Shown here: positions 32,122 through 39,754 of the stretch, in pieces
Position numbering within the stretch: position 1 is the first letter of the stretch
How the letters are laid out: every line of letters starts with the position of its first letter
NCBI RefSeq assembly: GCF_000445065.1
Contig: NZ_ATHO01000098.1
Span: forward strand, 1 to 42,851
Origin: Sphingobium quisquiliarum P25
GTDB taxonomy: Bacteria; Pseudomonadota; Alphaproteobacteria; Sphingomonadales; Sphingomonadaceae
Reading direction: 5' to 3'
DNA length: 42,851 nucleotides
Program-made: the position numbers and the translations under genes
Notes under the pieces: model-generated
What the model was told of the DNA's origin: nothing
What the model saw: the letters and a program-made list of their open reading frames with translations, nothing else
Databases searched by the model: none

Positions 32122-34299
32122 TTATTTCTTGGGCAGGGCGAAGGCGACGATGCTGTTGCGGCCTTCGGACATGACGGAACTCATCTTGGCGATCGCCGGA
32201 TCGTAGGACCCGGCCATCAGGGCGATGAACTGGCGGCCGCCCGACTTGTAAACGGCTGGAACGCCGCCGGGGACGGACGGCAGCGGCGCTTGCCAGACCA
32301 GTTTCCCGTCGGCCATGCTCCACGCCCGCAGCTTGCGGTCCTGCGTCCCGGCAAAGATCAGGTCGCCCGCCGTCGCGACGATGGTGCCGCGCGGGAACAG
32401 CGTGCCGGAATCCTTAAGGCCCGGAAGCTCGCCGAAGGGAACCTGCCACAGCTTCTTGCCGCTGTTCATGTCATAGGCGGTCATGGTCGACCATGGCGTC
32501 GCGCTGGCGGGCAGCATCGTCTTGCTGAACAGGAAATTGTAACCGGTCTTGAGCTTGATCGGCCCGCTCTTTGCGGCTGCTCCCTCCCCGCCCTGACCGT
32601 CCGGCCCGGCGGCAACGGCAGGGCTGCTGACCTTGCCCGCCTGTTCCTGGCTGAAGCCCAGGAACAGCAGCAGGTCCTTCATCTCCTGCGGTTTCAGGTT
32701 GAATGCGGGCATCACCGCCCGGCCGCGCGTCACGATTTCGCTCACCTGGCCCGCCGTCCGGCGCGACGCGATGCCGGTCAGCGCGGGAATGGCTGGCGGC
32801 TGGCCAGCGCGCTTTTCGCCATGGCAGGACGCACAATTCTGCGCATAGACCGCCTCGCCGGGATTGCCTGCGCTTTGTCCCAGGAACATCGTGCGCGGCT
32901 TGTCGGACGGCGGCTCCATCCGCAGGATCGCCGGGATGTCCATCCCCACCACGAAGAAGCGGCCCGTGCGCGGATCGACTGCGCCATTGCCCCAATTGGT
33001 GCCGCCCGAACTGCCGGGAATCTGCAATGTCCCCTGCCTGCTGGGCGGCGTGAAAATGCCTTCATTGCGAAGGCCCGCGATCATGGCGGCGATCTGTTTC
33101 CGCTCCGCCGGATCGAGATAGGGGCTCAGGTCCTCCGCCGTCATGCGCTGACGCACGAAGGGTTCGGGCGCAGTCGGGAACGGCTGGGTGGGCGATGCCT
33201 CCTCGCCCGGAATGTCGCTCTTGGGAACCGGCCGCTCCTCGATCGGGAAAACGGGTTTTCCGGTGCGCCGTTCGAACGTGTAGATGAAGCCCGTCTTGCC
33301 CGCGACGGCAACCGCCTCGACCCGCTTGCCGTTGCGGTTGAGCGTCAGCAGCTTGGGCGCTTGCGGCAGGTCATAGTCCCACAGGTCGTGATGGACGGTC
33401 TGGAAATGCCACAGCCTCTTGCCCGTCCGGGCATCCAGCGCCACCAGAGAATTGGCGTAGAGATTGCTGCCCTTACGATTGACGCCGTAGAAATTATAGT
33501 CGGCCGACGCGAGCGGCACGAACAGGATGCCGTTGGCGGTGTCCAGCGTCATCTCGCTCCAGTTGTTGACGCCGCCGACCTGCTTCCACGCATCCTTGGG
33601 CCATGTCTCATAACCCGCCTCGCCGGGGTGCGGAATGCTGTGGAAGGTCCAGCGCAGCTTTCCGGTACGCACATCGAAGGCGCGGATATATCCCGGCGGG
33701 CCGTTCCATTCGTCGCCGCCCGTCGTGCCGACGATGATCAGGTCGTCGAAGATGCGGCCCGGCGACTGGGATTCGATCCGCCTGATCGTGGCGGGGTCGC
33801 GGCCCAGCCCCTGCTTGAGGTCGATCGAGCCATTGTCGCCGAAGCTCGTCACCGGCTTTCCGGTCGCGGCTTCGATTGCGTAGAGGCGATCCTGGTGGTT
33901 GTAGAACAGCCTGCGCGGCTCGCCGCGTCCGCCGTCCCAACTGCTGAGGCCCCGCATGCGCACGCCTTCCGCATCGAGCCGCCACAGCTCTCGCCCGGTC
34001 GCCGGGTCCAGCGCCAATATGCCGCCGCTATAGGGCACGAACATGCGCCCGTCGATCACCAGCGGGTTGCCGTTGGACTGGCCGTTATTGGGCAGCGGAA
34101 CGCTCCAGGCGACCTGAAGATGGCCGACATTGCCGCTGTTGATATCGCTCAGCGGCGAAAATTGCGCCGAATCGGCCCCGCCCAGATAATCGGCCCACTC
34201 GCCCGTCAATTCCGGTGCGCCGGATGACGAGCATCCGCCAAGCAGTGCCGCAGCCATGGCAAGGCTGCAAATCGCGCCAAAAGGCCGTCCGCCGTACAT
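32122..34299 (-). CDS. PQQ-dependent dehydrogenase with internal cytochrome c domain
   Basis: A 725-residue quinoprotein. The lipobox is LLGGC (Cys23). The beta-propeller begins WADYLGGADSAQFSPLSDINSGNV, the standard PQQ dehydrogenase opening, and shows repeated A-x-D-x-x-T-G-K-x-x-W blades. A cytochrome c segment is inserted at about 480-550 (heme CXXCH as C489-A-S-C492-H493, likely axial Met530 in RAVMPAF). Blade sequence resumes from about 580 to 725. It would oxidise a sugar or alcohol in the periplasm and pass electrons through the heme to the respiratory chain, for example the quinone pool. The start at 34299 has GGGAGGGG 7 bases upstream. It is first in the four-gene operon, divergent from a TetR gene. 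PQQ biosynthesis genes are not visible here. Confidence 0.93.
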   Translation of the reverse strand: MYGGRPFGAICSLAMAAALLGGCSSSGAPELTGEWADYLGGADSAQFSPLSDINSGNVGHLQVAWSVPLPNNGQSNGNPLVIDGRMFVPYSGGILALDPATGRELWRLDAEGVRMRGLSSWDGGRGEPRRLFYNHQDRLYAIEAATGKPVTSFGDNGSIDLKQGLGRDPATIRRIESQSPGRIFDDLIIVGTTGGDEWNGPPGYIRAFDVRTGKLRWTFHSIPHPGEAGYETWPKDAWKQVGGVNNWSEMTLDTANGILFVPLASADYNFYGVNRKGSNLYANSLVALDARTGKRLWHFQTVHHDLWDYDLPQAPKLLTLNRNGKRVEAVAVAGKTGFIYTFERRTGKPVFPIEERPVPKSDIPGEEASPTQPFPTAPEPFVRQRMTAEDLSPYLDPAERKQIAAMIAGLRNEGIFTPPSRQGTLQIPGSSGGTNWGNGAVDPRTGRFFVVGMDIPAILRMEPPSDKPRTMFLGQSAGNPGEAVYAQNCASCHGEKRAGQPPAIPALTGIASRRTAGQVSEIVTRGRAVMPAFNLKPQEMKDLLLFLGFSQEQAGKVSSPAVAAGPDGQGGEGAAAKSGPIKLKTGYNFLFSKTMLPASATPWSTMTAYDMNSGKKLWQVPFGELPGLKDSGTLFPRGTIVATAGDLIFAGTQDRKLRAWSMADGKLVWQAPLPSVPGGVPAVYKSGGRQFIALMAGSYDPAIAKMSSVMSEGRNSIVAFALPKK

Positions 34300-34452
34300 C
34301 AACAATCCCCTCCCAGGATTTACGCTCGCAAAAAATAACGGCGGTTCGCGCCTGCAAGCGGGAACCACACGCCTCTTCAACAGCATCCGATGCGAAGAAT
34401 GCGATGGAACGACCCTTCATCGAATAAAATAGAGTTAGCTTCCCATATTATC

Positions 34453-34484
34453 CATGGCAAGGTTGCATGAACCATCTGGCCATG
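34453..34484. promoter_or_regulatory. Candidate TetR operator between PQQ operon and tetR
   Basis: Nested inverted repeats: outer CATGG (34453-34457) with CCATG (34480-34484), inner GGTT-N5-AACC (34461-34473). They lie between the divergent TetR gene and PQQ operon, near the AT-rich segment, as expected for a shared operator. Confidence 0.35.
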
Positions 34485-34580
34485 ACATTTTCGTTTCACT
34501 GAATTTTGCGGCTCACTTTACGGCTGGCGCGCGGGCGGGCAAATGCGTCACCATAGGACCGTGTTTGAAGGGATCGGGAA

Positions 34581-35228
34581 TTGCCACAGGCGGTGAAGCA
34601 GGTGCGGACGGCGGGCCGGAGGGGACGGCCTTCGCGGGAGGAGGAGCGGGAGATTACCCTTGCCATCCTCGATGCCGCGCTTCGCCTTTTTCTGAACGAC
34701 GGCTATGGCGCTACGTCGATGAAGCGCATTGGCGAGGAAGCGGGCGTCGCCCCCAACACGCTTTATGCCCGCTTCCCTGACAAGGCGACGCTTTTCCGCG
34801 CGATCGTCGAATGGAAGGCCGCCTTGTGGAAGGTCACCAATCCGCCCCGCTATGCGAGGCCAGGGTCGCCCATGATGGAGGTGATCGAAGTCGCCCTCAC
34901 CGCCGTCTTCGACGCGATGGAGCGCGAGGACATCAGCGCGATCGGCCGCCTTCTGGCTCAGGAAACCGAACGCTTTCCCGAACTGGCCCAGATATATCAT
35001 GAAAATGCGACGCGTGTCGGCCAGGATGGGCTGGTCGAATCCATCCGCCAGAGCAGCGACTGCACATTGACGGAAGAGGAAATGTACGACCTGGCGAAAA
35101 CCATGCTGGAATGCGCGTCGGGCCATATGAATCTGCGCATGTTCAACGGCGGCAGCGGGCAGGAGACGCACAGGCGCGCGGCAAAGCGCATCGCGACGCT
35201 GCTGTCGCGCGGGTCTGTCCGGCGGTAA
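34581..35228 (+). CDS. TetR/AcrR-family regulator
   Basis: A 215-residue TetR-type repressor. The N-terminal HTH (residues about 25-70) reads ITLAILDAALRLFLNDGYGATSMKRIGEEAGVAPNTLYARFPDKATLFRAIV, the family signature. The C-terminal ligand domain is all-helical, with EREDISAIGRLLAQETERFPEL matching the TetR_C_33-like AcrR group. The start is TTG at 34581; GTGs at 34593 and 34602 are alternatives. It is divergent from the PQQ-hydrolase operon with nested repeats between, so it probably controls that operon, and perhaps the TonB receptor and glycosidases, in response to the substrate or its aglycone. Confidence 0.9.
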   Translation: MPQAVKQVRTAGRRGRPSREEEREITLAILDAALRLFLNDGYGATSMKRIGEEAGVAPNTLYARFPDKATLFRAIVEWKAALWKVTNPPRYARPGSPMMEVIEVALTAVFDAMEREDISAIGRLLAQETERFPELAQIYHENATRVGQDGLVESIRQSSDCTLTEEEMYDLAKTMLECASGHMNLRMFNGGSGQETHRRAAKRIATLLSRGSVRR

Positions 35229-35364
35229 GGCGCGGCAGGACCGCCCTTGCGAGGTGCGGTAAAATGATAAATTGGCTCTTGTTAAATGCCTCGCTTCGTT
35301 TCATGCTGCGGCGCCTTCAAGCGTCCCGCGCCGGAGCGGAGCGCAGCTTTAGGAGATGATTGAC

Positions 35365-35685
35365 ATGACCAAGTTCCTTATCCCGGCTCTGCTGGGCCTG
35401 ACCGCCGCCACCGCCGCTTATGCCCAGGCTCCCGCAGCCGCTCCGGCCGCTGCCGCCGCCGCGCAGTTCTCGACCGAGAATACCGATGTCGGCACGCTGA
35501 TCGACAACCCGCAGACCAAGGCGATCGTCGACAAGCATATCCCCGGTTTCAGCAGCAATCCGCAGATCGAAATGGCGCGCGGCATGACCCTGCGGGCGAT
35601 CCAGCCCTATGCCGGTGATCAGGTCACCGACGCCGCGCTTGCCGCGATCGACGCCGACCTCGCCAGGCTGCCTGCCAAGAAGTAA
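35365..35685 (+). CDS. Small secreted protein of unknown function
   Basis: A 106-residue exported protein with signal MTKFLIPALLGLTAATAAYA and an alanine/proline-rich linker (AQAPAAAPAAAAAAQ). A compact conserved-looking domain follows: TLIDNPQTKAIVDKHIPGFS, then NPQIEMARGMTLRAIQPYAGDQVTDAALAAIDADLARLPAKK. I recall similar domains as free-standing proteins or attached to secreted hydrolases in sphingomonads, but I cannot name a family. ATG 35365 has AGGAG 9 bases upstream; the ATG at 35356 overlaps it. Gene order places it between TetR and GH3. A terminator hairpin follows. It may be an accessory binding domain. Confidence 0.8.
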   Translation: MTKFLIPALLGLTAATAAYAQAPAAAPAAAAAAQFSTENTDVGTLIDNPQTKAIVDKHIPGFSSNPQIEMARGMTLRAIQPYAGDQVTDAALAAIDADLARLPAKK

Positions 35686-35689
35686 ATAT

Positions 35690-35729
35690 CAGGGCGCCGG
35701 AATAGGAATATACGCTGACCGGCGCCCTG
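35690..35729 (+). terminator. Hairpin after the small secreted protein gene
   Basis: Perfect 11-bp inverted repeat CAGGGCGCCGG / CCGGCGCCCTG with an 18-base loop, starting 4 bases past the stop codon. It lacks a T-run. Confidence 0.55.
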
Positions 35730-35842
35730 CTGGACTGGGTGCCGGCCGTTGCTCCTTTCAGGCGCGGCGGCTTGTGCCTGTGCGTTGCCCGGATGGCCCG
35801 GCGACCGGTTGCCCCGACCTGATCTTGCTTATTAAAATATAG

Positions 35843-35863
35843 AATAGTAGTCATTTTACTATT
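35843..35863. promoter_or_regulatory. AT-rich inverted repeat upstream of the GH3 operon
   Basis: Perfect AATAGTA-N7-TACTATT repeat in an AT-rich promoter-like stretch (35827-35866), 34 bases before the first codon of the next gene. It may be an operator for the small protein and GH3 genes. Confidence 0.4.
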
Positions 35864-35896
35864 TGCTCAGGCGGAGCCTCGGTCTAGCCGGACCCG

Positions 35897-36172
35897 ATGG
35901 CGGCCGGACCTGTGACGCCGGGGAGGACAAGGGTTGCGAAACATCCACTCAGACTTTTGCTGTTGGCTGGCGCGGCGCTCGTGAGCATGCCCGCCATGTC
36001 GCAAGACCGTCTGGAGGAAGGCTTTCCCAATTCCCCGCAGCAGGCGCTGCCCCGCATCTATGTTGACAGCCGCGTGATCCCCTGCCGCGCGCCCGCTTAT
36101 TTTGCAGGGGCGCCCCTCCTGCCGTCCGGCCTGATGGGACCTGTCACGCTTATCGAAATCCGCGATCGTTAA
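35897..36172 (+). CDS. Hypothetical secreted protein upstream of GH3
   Basis: A 91-residue reading frame with a basic start, a hydrophobic segment HPLRLLLLAGAALVSMPAM (residues about 16-34), likely a signal, and a short C-terminal domain EEGFPNSPQQALPRIYVDSR, then LMGPVTLIEIRDR. No family is recognised. The start is unclear: ATG 35897 or GTG 35912, both poorly placed relative to GGGGAGG at about 35920. The strong GGGGAGGACAAGG before the basic signal suggests the true start may be a non-canonical codon near 35935. It ends 21 bases before GH3 and is probably co-transcribed with it. Confidence 0.5.
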   Translation: MAAGPVTPGRTRVAKHPLRLLLLAGAALVSMPAMSQDRLEEGFPNSPQQALPRIYVDSRVIPCRAPAYFAGAPLLPSGLMGPVTLIEIRDR

Positions 36173-36193
36173 GAAAAGGGGGAGGAATACCGC

Positions 36194-38557
36194 ATGTCCA
36201 CCATGATGATGATTTCACGCCGGACGCTTCTCGCCTCCAGCGCTTTGCTCGCATTTTCGCCCGTCCGCGCTGCAACCGGAGGTCCGGTCTATCGCGACGC
36301 CCGCGCGCCTGTCGCCGACCGCGTCAAGGACCTGCTCTCCCGCATGACGCTGGAGGAAAAGGTCGCGCAGATGTGCAGCATGTGGACCAGCAAGGGCAAG
36401 ATACTGAACGAGGATGGCAGCTTCTCGCCCGAAAAGGCCGCCACGGCGCTGCCCCACGGCCTGGGGCAGATCGGGCGTCCGGCCGACACGTTCGGCAACA
36501 AGCGCTTCTTCAAGGGCGACTGGTTCCGCGATGTCGAGGAGACCGCGCCCCTCGTCAACGCGATGCAGCGCTATTTTGTAGAGAAGACGCGGCTGGGGAT
36601 TCCGGCGCTGGTCCATGAAGAAACGGCGCATGGCTATCAGGCGCGCGGCGCGACCATCTTCCCCATCCCTCCCGCGCTGGGTAGCACATGGGACCCCGAA
36701 CTGGTCGAGCAGGTCTTCTCGACCATTGCGAAGGAAGCCCGCGTGCGCGGCGTCAATGTCGCGCTCAGCCCCGTGGTAGACCTGATGCGCGAGCCGCGCT
36801 GGGGCCGCATGGAGGAATTTTTCGGCGAAGACCCCTATCTCGTGGCGCAGATGGGCGCTGCCGCCGTGCGCGGTCAGCAGGGACCCCGGCCGCTGGGCAA
36901 GGACAAGGTTTTCGTCACGCTCAAGCATTTCGTGCATGGATCGCCCGAAGGCGGCCTCAACAAGGCCCCCGCCGATTTCAACGAGCGAACGCTGCGCGAA
37001 AACTATCTCGTGCCCTTCGCCCATATCATCAAGACGAGCGATCCCGCCGTCATCATGCCCGCCTATAATGAGGTGGAGGGCGTGCCAGCCCATGCGTCCA
37101 GGCAGTTGCTGGAAAAGACGGGCCGCGAACGGCTGGGCTTCAAGGGCGCCTATTTCAGCGACTATGGCGGCATAGAGGAGCTGGCGAAGGCGCATCATGT
37201 CGCCGCCGACATGGATGAAGCGGCGATCCTGGCGCTCAATGCCGGGGTCGATGCGGACCTGCCTGATGGCACGGTCTATGCCCGGCTGCCCGCGCTCGTG
37301 CGCAGCGGCCGCGTGTCCGAAGCTAAGATCGACGCCGCCGTGGCCCGCATCCTGGCGATGAAGTTCGAAGCGGGCCTGTTCGAAAATCCCTATGTCGACC
37401 CGCGCCGCGTCAAGCGCGAAACCAACACGCCCGCCGCGATCGCGCTCGCCCGCAAGTCGGCGGAAAAGGCGCTTATCCTGCTCAAGAATGACGGCATCCT
37501 GCCGCTCGATCCCAACGCGAAGATGAAGCTTGCCGTCATCGGCCCCAATTCGGTGGAAGCGATGATCGGCGGCTATTCAGGTGAGAATGACCGCAAGGTC
37601 GGCGTGCTGGCGGGCCTGCGCGCTGCCGCTGGCCCCAACCTGACCATCGAGCAGTCGGACGGCGTATGGATCAGCCAGCCCGATGCGAAGGGCGAACATG
37701 GCATGATGGCGATCATGAAGCCTGTTCCCGACGAGGAAAATCGCACACGCATCGCGCAGGCGGTGGAGGTCGCCAAAAGGTCCGACGCCGTGCTGCTGGT
37801 GATCGGTGACAATCCGCAGATCACGCGCGAAGCCGTGGCGGGACCGGGCGACCGCAACTCGCTGGACCTGTTCGGCCTGCAAAATGACCTGGTCGATGCC
37901 ATCCTCGCCACGGGCAAGCCGGTCGTCACCCTGTTGCTCAATGGGCGGCCCATATCGGTCAACCGTCTGGCCGAAAAAGCCAATGCGTTGCTGGAAGGCT
38001 GGTATCTTGGCGAGGAAGGCGGCAATGCGGTCGCCAATATCGTCTTTGGCAAGGCCAATCCGGGCGGCAAGCTGCCCGTGTCGATCCCCCGCTCGGTCGG
38101 GGAGCTTCCCGCCTTCTACAATCGCCATCCCTCATCGGCGGGCAGCTATGTGGAAGGGAAGCGCGGACCGCTCTATCCGTTCGGCCATGGCCTCAGCTAC
38201 ACCAGCTTCGACATCTCCGCCCCCCGCCTTTCCGCGCCGGAGATCGGCCGGACCGATGCCTTCTGGGTTGAGGTGGACGTTACCAACACTGGCAAGCGCG
38301 AAGGCGACGAGGTGGTGCAGATCTATATCCGTGACGAGGTAAGCTCGGCCCCCCGCCCCGTGCTGGAACTCAAGGCGTTCCGCCGCATCACGCTCAAGCC
38401 GGGCGAGAAGCGGACCGTGCGGTTCGACCTCACGCCCGACGCGCTCGCTTTCTGGAACATCGACATGGAATGGACGGTCGAATCGGGCGCCTTCACCATT
38501 TCGGCAGGCCCAAGCTCGGCCGTGCTGAAAAGCAGCAAGCTAACCGTGCGCGCCTGA
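36194..38557 (+). CDS. GH3-family beta-glycosidase, Tat-exported
   Basis: A 787-residue family 3 glycoside hydrolase (exo-acting beta-glucosidase or xylosidase type). The N-terminus SRRTLLASSALLAF is a Tat signal. The TIM-barrel domain shows the conserved KHFVHG loop (Lys244-His245) and the nucleophile Asp323 in YFSDYGGI. The C-terminal alpha/beta-sandwich domain follows (LLKNDGILPLD) and then an Fn3-like domain ending FTISAGPSSAVLKSSKLTVRA. All domains expected for the long GH3 type are present. It removes terminal beta-linked sugars in the periplasm. ATG 36194 is preceded by GGGGGAGGAATACCGC. It follows a small secreted protein gene. The next gene converges with it. Confidence 0.93.
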   Translation: MSTMMMISRRTLLASSALLAFSPVRAATGGPVYRDARAPVADRVKDLLSRMTLEEKVAQMCSMWTSKGKILNEDGSFSPEKAATALPHGLGQIGRPADTFGNKRFFKGDWFRDVEETAPLVNAMQRYFVEKTRLGIPALVHEETAHGYQARGATIFPIPPALGSTWDPELVEQVFSTIAKEARVRGVNVALSPVVDLMREPRWGRMEEFFGEDPYLVAQMGAAAVRGQQGPRPLGKDKVFVTLKHFVHGSPEGGLNKAPADFNERTLRENYLVPFAHIIKTSDPAVIMPAYNEVEGVPAHASRQLLEKTGRERLGFKGAYFSDYGGIEELAKAHHVAADMDEAAILALNAGVDADLPDGTVYARLPALVRSGRVSEAKIDAAVARILAMKFEAGLFENPYVDPRRVKRETNTPAAIALARKSAEKALILLKNDGILPLDPNAKMKLAVIGPNSVEAMIGGYSGENDRKVGVLAGLRAAAGPNLTIEQSDGVWISQPDAKGEHGMMAIMKPVPDEENRTRIAQAVEVAKRSDAVLLVIGDNPQITREAVAGPGDRNSLDLFGLQNDLVDAILATGKPVVTLLLNGRPISVNRLAEKANALLEGWYLGEEGGNAVANIVFGKANPGGKLPVSIPRSVGELPAFYNRHPSSAGSYVEGKRGPLYPFGHGLSYTSFDISAPRLSAPEIGRTDAFWVEVDVTNTGKREGDEVVQIYIRDEVSSAPRPVLELKAFRRITLKPGEKRTVRFDLTPDALAFWNIDMEWTVESGAFTISAGPSSAVLKSSKLTVRA

Positions 38558-38672
38558 CGCGACATGATTTTACCGGACCGCTCAGGGCGAACGGAAAGGC
38601 GCGGCATGTAGCAGGACGCAAGTTCGCCGCGATACGCCTCAGGCGTCGATCGCGGCGAACCGACGGGCAAGA

Positions 38673-39677
38673 TCAAAACCCCGTCAACACAGTCTTGCCG
38701 ATCGCGGTCCGGCTTTCCGCAACCTTGTGCGCGGCTTTCAGATTGGCCGCATTGATCGGCCCAAGGTCCTGCGTCATTGTCGACCGCAAGACGCCTTCAT
38801 CGACCAGGCGTGAGACTTCTTCCAATATATTGTGCTGCTCGATCATCTCGGCCATCTGGAACATCGGCCGGGTGAACATATTCTGCAACGCCACGGTGAT
38901 CGACTTGGTATGGAACTCGCCAATGTCGAAGCTGGGCGAATGATCGATCTTCGCCAGCGCGCCGCGCGGAGCGATGATCTTGGGGAAGTAGGACAGGTTC
39001 GCATCGCTGCCGCCAAGGCTGGCGACGTAATTGACTTCATGGAAGCCGATGGCGGCCAGTTCCTCGTCCAGCGGCTTGCTATGGTCGATGACGTAATGCG
39101 CGCCCATCTCCCGCACCCAGGCGGCGCTTTCGGGACGGCTGGCGGTCGCGATCACCGTCAGCCCGGTCAGCTTGCGCGCCAGCTGGATCAGGATGGACCC
39201 GGCCCCGCCAGCGCCATTGATGACAAGGATCGAACCCTGCTGATCCCTGGCGAGGCGCAGCTTGTCGAACAGCAATTCCCATGAGGTAATCGCGGTCAGC
39301 GGCAGCGCGGCGGCCTCGCCCCAGTTCAGCGAGCGCGGCTTGTGTCCAACAATGCGCTCATCGACTGTATGAAGCTCCGCATTGGCGCCCGGACGCATGA
39401 TTGATCCGGCATAATAGACCTCGTCGCCAACCTTGAACATCTCCACATCGGGGCCAACGGCCTCCACCACGCCCGCCGCGTCATAGCCCAGCACATTGGG
39501 ATGGCCTTCATGCGACGGAGCGAAGGATCGCATCTGCGTGTCGACGGGATTGACCGACACCGCCCGCACCCGGACCAGCAGGTCGCGCCCTTGCGGGACG
39601 GGATCGGGCAGTTCCAGGTCCAACAGCGCCTCTTCGCGGTCGATCGGGCCCGCCTCGTAAAATCCTATCGCCTTCAT
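38673..39677 (-). CDS. Zinc-free MDR oxidoreductase (quinone reductase-like)
   Basis: A 334-residue medium-chain reductase of the ZADH/quinone oxidoreductase group. It starts MKAIGFYEAGPIDREEALLD. It lacks the zinc ligands: the usual Cys is replaced in AVSVNPVDTQMRSFAP, and the GHE position is LGYDAAGVVEAVG. The Rossmann glycine motif is INGAGGAGSILIQLARKL. It would reduce quinones or activated double bonds using NADPH. The start at 39677 is preceded by AAGGAAGACG; an upstream ATG at 39719 would lengthen the protein by 14 residues. It is in the same direction as the GHL6 gene with a 77-base gap, so co-transcription from 42019 is possible. Confidence 0.88.
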   Translation of the reverse strand: MKAIGFYEAGPIDREEALLDLELPDPVPQGRDLLVRVRAVSVNPVDTQMRSFAPSHEGHPNVLGYDAAGVVEAVGPDVEMFKVGDEVYYAGSIMRPGANAELHTVDERIVGHKPRSLNWGEAAALPLTAITSWELLFDKLRLARDQQGSILVINGAGGAGSILIQLARKLTGLTVIATASRPESAAWVREMGAHYVIDHSKPLDEELAAIGFHEVNYVASLGGSDANLSYFPKIIAPRGALAKIDHSPSFDIGEFHTKSITVALQNMFTRPMFQMAEMIEQHNILEEVSRLVDEGVLRSTMTQDLGPINAANLKAAHKVAESRTAIGKTVLTGF

Positions 39678-39754
39678 CGTCTTCCTTCTTTCTCCAGGTG
39701 CGCGGCGCACCAACATCATCGTTAAAACTCAGACATGATTGGCCGGGCCGTAGC

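Noticed and set aside
32095..34227. 710-codon plus-strand frame opposite the PQQ dehydrogenase
   Set aside because: Shadow of the PQQ dehydrogenase gene; no recognisable motif.
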